The notes: generated from the letters alone by a model not told the origin. A stretch of DNA of 56,024 bases from an uncultured Woeseiaceae bacterium (GCA_902512585.1 CABXJW010000005.1:1-56024); one strand, 5' to 3'. Shown: positions 46,611 through 55,087, numbered from the stretch's first letter. Program-made: numbers and translations.

Positions 46611-47354
46611 TTAGAGCGGAGTATCTGAATCGGAGCCTTGAATTTGCTCGGCGTGTTTTACCTGAGCGTCACGTGACATCACATCAACGATGATCCCGAT
46701 GACCATATTGAATAGAATAAACCCATTTAAAATTAAGAAGCTCACAAAATAAACCCACATGTACGGATACACTTCCAATACATCACCCATCACCGCAGCC
46801 CAATCATCATATGTAATTAATTGTAATAGGACGAGCATGGCGCTGCCGACATTACCCCAGCGATTCGGGTCAATGTCATTAAACAACATGGAGCCGATGG
46901 TGGCCCAAATATAAAAGAAGATAAACATCAAAAGCACCACAAAACCCACTCGTGGAATGGTCTTCACCAAGCCATCAATAATACGGCGGAACTCAGGAAC
47001 AATGGTAATAACTCGCAGTATTCTGACGATCCTTAAAAGCCGTGCTACGAAAACAGTTTCAGCGCCACCTACTGGAATCAGACTGACCGCGACAATAATA
47101 AAATCAAAGACATTCCAGCCACTTTTGAAGAAATTATAAAATGGCTTTTCTGACATCAAACGAATTAAAATCTCAATTGAGAAAAAGATAGTGATGGCAT
47201 AATCCACGAAATTAAGGGTAGCCTCATAGTCATCTGGAAGATCGTAGGTGGTCACCCCTGCATAAAAAGCTGAAGCTAATATGACCGCAATCACAATCGT
47301 GTTAAAGGCACGACTATTTCTTATGGCTAAGAAAAAATCTACAAAACTATTCAC
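46611..47354 (-). CDS. Voltage-gated-type single-domain ion channel (bacterial Nav/Cav superfamily), GTG start
   Basis: Six-TM pattern; S4 ARLLRIVRILRVITIVPEFRRI with Arg every third residue; pore LQLITYDDWAAVM; S6 FILFNMVIGIIVDVM; AAGGAG at 47361-47366 upstream of GTG. Confidence 0.92.
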   Translation of the reverse strand: MNSFVDFFLAIRNSRAFNTIVIAVILASAFYAGVTTYDLPDDYEATLNFVDYAITIFFSIEILIRLMSEKPFYNFFKSGWNVFDFIIVAVSLIPVGGAETVFVARLLRIVRILRVITIVPEFRRIIDGLVKTIPRVGFVVLLMFIFFYIWATIGSMLFNDIDPNRWGNVGSAMLVLLQLITYDDWAAVMGDVLEVYPYMWVYFVSFLILNGFILFNMVIGIIVDVMSRDAQVKHAEQIQGSDSDTPL

Positions 47355-47414
47355 ACTAATCTCCTTAATTCGTTCACTAAATTATACTGAAGTTTTGGTA
47401 TTAATAAAATCTGA

Positions 47415-50400
47415 TTAATCCAGTAGATAAATTCCTTCAGCGATATAAAAATCATTCGCCCCTGCATCACTGGTACTGCCATTCTTATGTAAGCTAACAT
47501 TAATCCGCCCACCGGTTTCATCCACAGTGTCACCACCATAGAGAGCCCCCGCAATCGCCGCACCACCCGACCAACCATTTTGAATACTGGTAGTTGAAGT
47601 GCCCGTGTAAGTATTGGCATTATTACTGTTAAGACTGACATTGAATGAGGTAAAACCGGCGTTACTTACAATCGGATTCTTATCATCGAAATTAGTCACT
47701 GCCATGGTGCCGGTATAGGCGCTCGAACCCCAATTAAAAGTCGCGGCTACATCTGCGGTGGTGGTGTATTTATGCACATCATAATTAGTGCCTGTTTGGT
47801 TATGCCGATATGCGGCTTTGACGATGGCTGCTCCACTCATGCTAGCCGAACCCGAGGTTGGAATTTCGTTGGCCGCTACTAACTCCCCTGCAACCCAGGT
47901 GCCTAGATGCACTGCCCCAGTCTGAGTCCCAGAATTGGGTGAGACATCCACCGCCCCCATCGCCCAAAAACCCCAAGTCGCATACTCAGCATTTGGCATC
48001 GGATCATTACCATTAGTATGGAATAAATCTGAGTCTTCTTTATCCAGAGTGTCATAACTGACCATCACACCCGCCATGTTGCTTGCGCCTCCCGAGGAGC
48101 CATCTATCTGTGCCCCATCATCCTTAAGTTCAGCGGCAAATATTTCATTAGAGATGTAGGCAGATTTAGCTGCGCTATTATCGGTATCCCCAAAGTTTAA
48201 GACCAGCTCGCCCGTATCCACCGTGTCCCAAGTATTGGTGTAATTATTGCTGGGTAGCGTTGAGACTGACAGCGGCGCTGCCACCTGAACATCGTCGTTG
48301 GTGGCGTCGAAATTAATCGAGGCGAGCGTGCTGCCCGATCTGACAGAGGCGAGCTGGTCGTTACCGGTTCCAGAACTATTAAACTCCATAATTCCAGTAA
48401 AAAATCCGTTATAAGTTGTGGCGGTAGAACTATAAAAATCGGAATGCCTAAAATCAGAGATAGATTTATAATCTTGGTTGGCGTCTGAGGCATTTGTGCC
48501 TTCTTGAGTATTATTGGTATTAGAATTAGTGTAATTGCCTAGATTATTTGTTAAACCAACGTAATTTAACGCTTGCTGATAAGTAGCATTATAAGCAAAT
48601 CCATCATCTATTGCCTGAATATCATCCCCAGAATACATCAAGAATACTGCTGTAGATTTTGAAGACTCTGAGTCATTTAACTGGAAGTTATTGTGTGTGG
48701 TTGTACTATCATAGTCCCTGTATGACTCACCAATTTTATAATCGTTCACCCATTGCACTGGATTGCGAATAAACATACTGATCTCGGTATCATCGGGTGT
48801 CTCATTATCCATTAACGTTGTGGCAGTAAATGTATACACACGGCCATCCAAATCAGATTCTGTGGTACGTTTGGCACCAACAAACATTTGTCCTCCATCA
48901 CCATTACTTGAAATTCCGTAATTCGGAGCAATCCACGATCCAGGCACATCGGAGACCGCGCCTGTGGTCAAGTTGACTTGTTTGATGCGAAAACGAGAAA
49001 AATATTGGGTGGTACTGCCACTGGAAACACCGGTGGTACCGCCATCATAATCCACATAAAACCCGTAATCGGTGCCGTTACTGAGAGTGTCTGAACCGGT
49101 AAACTGCAGGCGATTGTAGGCATTACCATACTGGAAGATCAGTTTATCGTCAGCGGTGACACCCAGATGAATTCCACCAATTGAGTTACCTGAGTTCCAG
49201 CCGGTAGAGCGACCAAAAAAAGTACCTTCCGATGGCGTTGAATCAACCCTGACCACACCACCAAAAGCCCAAGGTTCTCCTGACTTATAGAGCGGTTGTA
49301 CAGCACCGTTAGATTGAAAAAAATCATTATAGCCATCAAATTCAGCCCAATTCCCTGTGTAGGGGAGATTATCATTGATTAGCGAGGCAGAACTAGTAGT
49401 ACGAAACTCGCCGCTGATGGCCATTTGGTTGAAGGTATCGGTGTTCCATGTGTCACTGTTGGTGTTGTATTTAACCCCAACACTCATGGGTCCATTTTTG
49501 TATGGATCGGAAGTGGTCACCATCATACCGATGGGTCGGTCGTCACTGGCACTGTCCTCCGCAATTAAGCATCCGCGGTCTGAACTAGAAGCACACTCAA
49601 TGGGCGAGACACCCAGTTGCACACCCAAGCCGTCATTGGTCTGGTTGGTGCGTTTTTGGTAAGACCAGTAATGCGAACCGTCAATGTATTGCCCCGTATC
49701 GCCAGCCGAATACTTGGTGGTGTCGTTACTGCGTTTGTCCATGGTGTTGATCATGACACCCAGATAACTTTGCTGGTCATCACGGGTAGTGGAACCGCCG
49801 GCACCGTCATAGGAATCCTGAATCGAAAGTTGCGCCTGTAGACCGACACCCTTGCCAGCGGGGTTCATGACCTGATACCACTGAGAGGTGCCCTCGGGCA
49901 TTTCACTGGTAGCACCAAAACGCGCCGTATCGATATTTTGACTGGGATCGAGCGCTTGTTCGGCCCAGTCGTAATGATTGGCGTAGGTGTTACACGCACT
50001 GCTGTTGTTGCCCACCGCGGCACAGTAATCCGGTGCCAGAGTTTTGAAATCCATACTGGAACTGGAATAAAAGCCCGACGAGAAAAAGCTTGGATAGAAG
50101 AAATCCGCACTGGTACCAAAACCCAAATGATTTTCAATCGGCATCACGTTTAAGGCAATGACCCGTTTATTATTATTTGTGAAACTGGTATACATAGCAT
50201 CGGTGTAGACGTCCCCGGTCAATACCACTTGATCGAGATAACTGTGATAAGCCGTACCAATATAGGAATTCGTGCTTCCCATCTGATTAAGTATCCACTG
50301 AGCTATGGTTTCATTATCACTTTTATTCCAATAACTACTCGTACCAAATATTCCATTCACATCAGCATGTGAGAAGAAATCGGCATGGACTCCAGATTCG

Positions 50401-53400
50401 AATTCCTCTGCTGGTATGAAAACTGCACCATATAAATTTGCGTCTGCGTCGTCCTCGGCTTTATTAAACAACATTTGACCGATATTTTGTGTGCCCGCCA
50501 GATTTGTAACAGATTGCAACCGAGGGCCCATTCCACTGGGCTCGTATATAAGCCCATTTAAACCGAAGTACCTTGAATCGGAGGAAAATGTGCCAGCCTC
50601 CACAACTCCACCTTTAGTACCGGGCCCCCCAGGGGGCCAATCAGCATCTTTATTACCAGTGACGCTGATTTTTGCATCAATCGTAGACAATAATGAATTG
50701 GTGCTCATCGTTGCTGTTGCATTACCGTGCCCACCCCCATAACCGCCACAACATCGTTCACCGTGAATATTCACAAATAGCAGACTGTCCGACTCTTTCA
50801 TCCAGTTTTCAAATAGAGTTTTTGTGGCAGAGGATTCTTCTGAAGATCTACCACTTTGAATGGCCTGGTTAAATATGACGTGATACTCGGATAATTGAGA
50901 CTGTGAAAGACTTTTAAAATTGTTATTAGTAATTTGATACCCTTGCCCAGTATTGTTACCCCAAGCTTGTAAATCTAAGACCACCATACCTGAACCACCA
51001 TAACTAAGGTTTAATATTTTTACCGTATCGGGCAGTTCCGTTCCCTGTTGTGCACTGTAATTGATTGTTTCTGCATCTTTATCTAGGGTCATCCAAAATA
51101 GTTTGCTGTCAAAGCGACCCGCCGAAAGCACCTCACTTTGTGCGATGTTCGAGACCACTTCGCTTTGCGCATCCACAGTTTTGTAATGGCCATCGAGTGA
51201 GGCTCGTCCTGGGGAGAATTGAAATTGCCCCAATCCTGATTCCACACCAATCGGATAAAAATAACGAAAATCCAAATTGTCTACCGTCACACTTTCGTAT
51301 CCGTCGCCACTCACAATTGAGACCGGTGTGTAGACATTGTCGCTGCCAATGTTGTCGAAATCGGCGAGCGTTTTATTGGTGGCTGTGGATTGTGCGGTGG
51401 TAATGATTTGTTCTTGCTGATAAGCGCCTAAGTTGGTGCCAGAAGGACCGCCACCCCGTGTTCCAGTGGCACTGAACCCCGTTCTTGAGACGTTGGTGAC
51501 TGCGGCCGAATAACGCAAGGTGTTGGATTGTAATTCCTCTATATTTTTAACCGGTACCGTGATCGCGCTGGTCACAGTGTCACCTGAAGATTGTGCGGTA
51601 GCGGTCAAGGTTAAATTATAAGATTTAGCTTCCTCAAAATCCAAGGTAGTATTATTGGTAATAGCACCCGAGCTTGCATTTACAGTAAACTTATCACTGC
51701 CCGTACCACTGAGTGTGTAGACAAGTGCTTCACTTTCACCATTGGTAATTGAAGATACTGTGGCCACCGAGGTGTTGGTGCCATTGGATTCCACAAATGG
51801 AGTATTTTGTATGGCAGTCACTAAGTTTTCTAATTGTGCATCAGTCACCGATATTGCCAGTGCACTCGAGACACTGTTCGTTCCATCAGTGACATTCACG
51901 ATAACGTTATAACTGGTCTTGGTTTCATAATCGAGGGTACTGGCAATGGTCACAGTGCCATTACTCGCGATCGAGAATTTCGCGGCATCCGTCCCAGAGA
52001 GTGAATAAGTAACCGTCCCAGATTCTGGATCACTGCTTGAGGATGTGGCCACAGTGGTCCCCACCGCTGAACTCTCAATAAAATTAGTCGCTGCCAAGCT
52101 ACTGTTGAGCGTGGGAGGCTCATTCACATCGGCAATACTTAAAGTCATACTTTTAGATTCAGTGATACCATCCACGGTGGCAATAACGTTGATGCTATAA
52201 CTGGTCTTAGTTTCATAATCCAATAAAGCGGCAAGTTTCACATTCCCGTTACTATCGATGCTGAATTTAGCACTGTCCGTTCCGGATAATGAGTAACTGA
52301 TAGTGCCATTCTCAGGATCATTCACCGTTGAGCTCGCCACCACGGTATCCACCGTGGCCGCCTCAGTAATAGTATTCGAGATACTCACATTAACACTGTG
52401 CGCTTCATTGACATCGGTTAGGGAGATAGCATGGGTAGAGATGGTATTATTGGTACCATCACTAGCATTAACAGTGATGTTGTAACTGTTTTTGGTTTCA
52501 TAATCTAGTGCACTGGCAATAGTCACCACCCCATTACTGTCGATTGAGAATTTCGCGGCATCCGTCCCAGAGAGAGAGTAACTAATAATTTCAGATTCTG
52601 GGTCGCTGGCAGAAGCAGTCACCACAGTCGTTCCCACGGCTGAAGTTTCAGCGAAATTAACCGCCGCGAGGTTACTCGTGAGCATGGGCGCTTCATTTAT
52701 ATTAGCTATATTTATCGAGAGAGGTGCTGAAACAGTTAGACCATCCACGGTAGTGTCTACACTAATTTCATAATCAGCTTTATCTTCATAATCGAGTAAA
52801 GTAGCAAGTTTAATATTACCATTTTCATCAATACTGAATTGAGCACTGTCTGTTCCTGAAAGGGCATAATTAATAGTGCCACCCTCAGGATCAATGACAG
52901 CCGTGGTCGCCACTATTGTATCCACAGTTGAGGTCTCTTCGATGGTTGTATCGGCTAACACAACATTCACACTGTGCGCTTCATTCACATCCGTCAGCGT
53001 AATCGCTGTGGCAGTTGAGGTGCTCAGAGTTCCATCAGAGGCAGTGATAATTAAACTGTAATTGTTCTTGGTTTCATAATCTAAAACACTGTTGAGTGTG
53101 ACAGTACCATCATTGGCAATCGAAAATTTGTCACTGCCCTCACCAGAGAGCGAGTAATTTACAGTGGCTGCTTCTGGGTCAACTGCAGAGGCATTGATTA
53201 CTGTGGTTCCAATAGCCAAATTTTCAGCAAAATTAGTCGCGGCCAAAGTACTCAATAACTCAGGAGCTTCATTAAGGTTATTTACTGCGATACTGATTGG
53301 CACCGTAACAATGTCATTATTTTCTTTGGTATAAACAATCGTGAGATCAAATTGTCGTTCACTCTCATAATTCGCATTACCATTATAAATTAATTCATTA

Positions 53401-54830
53401 CTTTCCTGATCATAACTGAATAACTCACTGCCGATGCCAGTGAGTTGCACTGTATAAGCAACCTCAGCAGGGTTATCTAGAGCAACACTGGCAACAGTAG
53501 TGGTGAGGCTATTCTCATCAACACTCAGAATGTTCTGCGTTAACAATGTCTCAAATACTTGAATAACTTCAACGGTGTTGGTTGCTTTACGTTCTGCTGT
53601 AGATTCTGAGGCAACTTGAGTGGTTTCTTGTGCCACCTCCTGCGTCTCGACCTCGCCTGTTTCTACTTCAACCTCAACATTAATCTCACCCGCAAAATCA
53701 TCGGCAACTGAGAGGGTGTCTGGGGCAGCTTGAGATGAATTATCTGAAATACCAGAGGAATCTAATGTACCTTCATTTACTTGTGGCTGTGACTCAGTCT
53801 GAGTACCCGCATCAGCTTGCATCTCAGTCTCACTACTAGATACAGACTCAGTTTCAGTTTCAGTTTCAGTTTCAGTTTCAGTTTCAGTTTCAGCAGAACT
53901 CTCTGTACCAGCATCCTCAGTGGAGCTAGCTTCTTCATTACTTTCCTCTGACTCAGTTTCATCACTCGCTTGAGTGTCAGATTCCTCGCTATTTTCAGCT
54001 TCAGATTCTTCACTCTCAGCTTCTTCCGAACTTTCTTCTTCTGTTTCTTCGTTATTATCTTCGGATTCTTCACTTTCTGCTTCTTCCTCTGACTCTCCTT
54101 CTTCAGATTCTTCTTCTGACTCTTCTTCTGATTCCTCACCCTCTTCTTCAGATTCACTTTCTGTTTCTTCTTCCTCCTCCTCATTAGCAACTAGATTTGC
54201 TTGAAAGGCATTCAACATCTCAGTGGTGAGGGCTTGTGGCAAGTCAATCTCATCGGTCGGATCTTCCACCACTACCACGAAACCATTTTCTGTTAATACG
54301 ATATCCCCATCGGCATTTTGGGTTGGGATAACTCGCATCTCCTCCCCATATATAAAAGCTGCTGTGGTGCGTTGATTGGCGCTATCTACAATAGTAATAC
54401 CACCACGAATACCAACCGTGGCAGAGTTGGTCTTAATAATGGCGGGTTTCTTTTTGGTTACTTTACCGCCCACTAATCTTAATAACCCGCGACTGGTGAC
54501 CTCGAGTGAGCCTTCGGCTGTTTCTGGATTGTAAATAAACCGATCGAGAGTGACGCTGGAATTCGGGCCAATCGTAAAGGCCGTTCCATCGATTAATAAC
54601 ATTTGAGCTTTACCTGCACCGTCGGTTTGGAGGGTATGATTCTGAATAATCTTATAACCCGCTTCGACCAGTTTACGCTCTTCTTCTAAAGTAAGATCTG
54701 TCGTATTTTGGTTGACCGCAGCAGCTACACCGATTCGATCCTGCGCCACCACGGGCTGCATTAGCAGCCACATAAATGCACAGCAGATACCAGTTTTTCC
54801 CAGTAAATGAATATAAGATTCTTTTGTCAT
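47415..54830 (-). CDS. Giant secreted FecR-domain / cadherin-like repeat protein with C-terminal TbpB-like beta-barrel
   Basis: 2471 aa; hydrophobic signal-like N-terminus ending PVVAQ; FecR-type segment; acidic low-complexity linker; repeated SLSGTDxxKFSIDSNGxVxxxxxLDYETKxxY cadherin-like units. Confidence 0.88.
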   Translation of the reverse strand: MTKESYIHLLGKTGICCAFMWLLMQPVVAQDRIGVAAAVNQNTTDLTLEEERKLVEAGYKIIQNHTLQTDGAGKAQMLLIDGTAFTIGPNSSVTLDRFIYNPETAEGSLEVTSRGLLRLVGGKVTKKKPAIIKTNSATVGIRGGITIVDSANQRTTAAFIYGEEMRVIPTQNADGDIVLTENGFVVVVEDPTDEIDLPQALTTEMLNAFQANLVANEEEEEETESESEEEGEESEEESEEESEEGESEEEAESEESEDNNEETEEESSEEAESEESEAENSEESDTQASDETESEESNEEASSTEDAGTESSAETETETETETETETESVSSSETEMQADAGTQTESQPQVNEGTLDSSGISDNSSQAAPDTLSVADDFAGEINVEVEVETGEVETQEVAQETTQVASESTAERKATNTVEVIQVFETLLTQNILSVDENSLTTTVASVALDNPAEVAYTVQLTGIGSELFSYDQESNELIYNGNANYESERQFDLTIVYTKENNDIVTVPISIAVNNLNEAPELLSTLAATNFAENLAIGTTVINASAVDPEAATVNYSLSGEGSDKFSIANDGTVTLNSVLDYETKNNYSLIITASDGTLSTSTATAITLTDVNEAHSVNVVLADTTIEETSTVDTIVATTAVIDPEGGTINYALSGTDSAQFSIDENGNIKLATLLDYEDKADYEISVDTTVDGLTVSAPLSINIANINEAPMLTSNLAAVNFAETSAVGTTVVTASASDPESEIISYSLSGTDAAKFSIDSNGVVTIASALDYETKNSYNITVNASDGTNNTISTHAISLTDVNEAHSVNVSISNTITEAATVDTVVASSTVNDPENGTISYSLSGTDSAKFSIDSNGNVKLAALLDYETKTSYSINVIATVDGITESKSMTLSIADVNEPPTLNSSLAATNFIESSAVGTTVATSSSSDPESGTVTYSLSGTDAAKFSIASNGTVTIASTLDYETKTSYNVIVNVTDGTNSVSSALAISVTDAQLENLVTAIQNTPFVESNGTNTSVATVSSITNGESEALVYTLSGTGSDKFTVNASSGAITNNTTLDFEEAKSYNLTLTATAQSSGDTVTSAITVPVKNIEELQSNTLRYSAAVTNVSRTGFSATGTRGGGPSGTNLGAYQQEQIITTAQSTATNKTLADFDNIGSDNVYTPVSIVSGDGYESVTVDNLDFRYFYPIGVESGLGQFQFSPGRASLDGHYKTVDAQSEVVSNIAQSEVLSAGRFDSKLFWMTLDKDAETINYSAQQGTELPDTVKILNLSYGGSGMVVLDLQAWGNNTGQGYQITNNNFKSLSQSQLSEYHVIFNQAIQSGRSSEESSATKTLFENWMKESDSLLFVNIHGERCCGGYGGGHGNATATMSTNSLLSTIDAKISVTGNKDADWPPGGPGTKGGVVEAGTFSSDSRYFGLNGLIYEPSGMGPRLQSVTNLAGTQNIGQMLFNKAEDDADANLYGAVFIPAEEFESGVHADFFSHADVNGIFGTSSYWNKSDNETIAQWILNQMGSTNSYIGTAYHSYLDQVVLTGDVYTDAMYTSFTNNNKRVIALNVMPIENHLGFGTSADFFYPSFFSSGFYSSSSMDFKTLAPDYCAAVGNNSSACNTYANHYDWAEQALDPSQNIDTARFGATSEMPEGTSQWYQVMNPAGKGVGLQAQLSIQDSYDGAGGSTTRDDQQSYLGVMINTMDKRSNDTTKYSAGDTGQYIDGSHYWSYQKRTNQTNDGLGVQLGVSPIECASSSDRGCLIAEDSASDDRPIGMMVTTSDPYKNGPMSVGVKYNTNSDTWNTDTFNQMAISGEFRTTSSASLINDNLPYTGNWAEFDGYNDFFQSNGAVQPLYKSGEPWAFGGVVRVDSTPSEGTFFGRSTGWNSGNSIGGIHLGVTADDKLIFQYGNAYNRLQFTGSDTLSNGTDYGFYVDYDGGTTGVSSGSTTQYFSRFRIKQVNLTTGAVSDVPGSWIAPNYGISSNGDGGQMFVGAKRTTESDLDGRVYTFTATTLMDNETPDDTEISMFIRNPVQWVNDYKIGESYRDYDSTTTHNNFQLNDSESSKSTAVFLMYSGDDIQAIDDGFAYNATYQQALNYVGLTNNLGNYTNSNTNNTQEGTNASDANQDYKSISDFRHSDFYSSTATTYNGFFTGIMEFNSSGTGNDQLASVRSGSTLASINFDATNDDVQVAAPLSVSTLPSNNYTNTWDTVDTGELVLNFGDTDNSAAKSAYISNEIFAAELKDDGAQIDGSSGGASNMAGVMVSYDTLDKEDSDLFHTNGNDPMPNAEYATWGFWAMGAVDVSPNSGTQTGAVHLGTWVAGELVAANEIPTSGSASMSGAAIVKAAYRHNQTGTNYDVHKYTTTADVAATFNWGSSAYTGTMAVTNFDDKNPIVSNAGFTSFNVSLNSNNANTYTGTSTTSIQNGWSGGAAIAGALYGGDTVDETGGRINVSLHKNGSTSDAGANDFYIAEGIYLLD
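51838..53273 (-). repeat. Five tandem cadherin-like domain repeats of about 285-288 bp in alternating A-B-A-B-A order
   Basis: Unit boundaries (NEAP/NEAH/NEPP) at 53273, 52985, 52697, 52409, 52124; A and B types distinguishable by N-terminal strand sequences. Confidence 0.88.
53851..53892. repeat. Perfect hexanucleotide tandem repeat (GTTTCA)x7, in-frame, encoding Glu-Thr repeats on the minus strand
   Basis: Seven consecutive GTTTCA copies read directly; translated TETETETETETE. Confidence 0.95.
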
Positions 54831-54883
54831 ATGGTCAGTACTACCCTAAACTTATTGCAGTCACTCCAAGAGCCCCCTCTTTA

Positions 54884-54901
54884 AGTAAATTGCAATTTAC
54901 T
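54884..54901. promoter_or_regulatory. Perfect 18-bp palindrome AGTAAATTGCAATTTACT, candidate operator
   Basis: Sequence equals its own reverse complement; lies about 54-71 bp upstream of the giant ORF start. Confidence 0.6.
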
Positions 54902-54963
54902 CACTTATAATTACACCGTTGATTATTATCCTATCAACTAAGCCAAATCAGTTAGGTTTATGA

Positions 54964-55030
54964 TGACATTCTATTGACATTTAATGACACATATGACATT
55001 TTAAGACAATTAAATGACATATAACGACAA
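54964..55030. promoter_or_regulatory. Iterated GACA-core array (7 copies at 9-11 bp spacing), candidate transcription-factor binding array
   Basis: GACA cores at 54965, 54976, 54986, 54995, 55005, 55016, 55026. Confidence 0.6.
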
Positions 55031-55087
55031 TTTTTGTGATTTTTAACTAAAATAATATTAAACAGCTCAATAAGGTAAGAAATAATA

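Noticed and set aside
47351-47641. 96-aa minus-strand ORF at the end of the giant gene
   Set aside because: Overlaps the giant CDS in another frame and has no recognisable domain; likely spurious
50731-50775. HG...CC motif considered as a caspase-like catalytic dyad
   Set aside because: Spacing and surrounding sequence do not match the C14 HG/DxC arrangement; kept only as an unassigned motif
51065-51403. 112-aa plus-strand ORF antisense to the giant gene
   Set aside because: Antisense in a long coding region, no start signal or family resemblance
51838-53273. Regular repeats considered as a CRISPR array
   Set aside because: Period about 288 bp, protein-coding, divergent copies; these are cadherin-like domains
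53777-54190. 137-aa Lys/Leu-rich minus-strand ORF
   Set aside because: Alternate frame of the low-complexity repeat tract inside the giant CDS
53974-54204. Antisense Ser-rich 76-aa ORF
   Set aside because: Mirror of the acidic Glu/Ser codons of the giant gene; low complexity, no independent coding signal
54964-55030. GACA array considered as replication iterons
   Set aside because: No initiator gene nearby; units too short and degenerate, and position between divergent genes favours regulation
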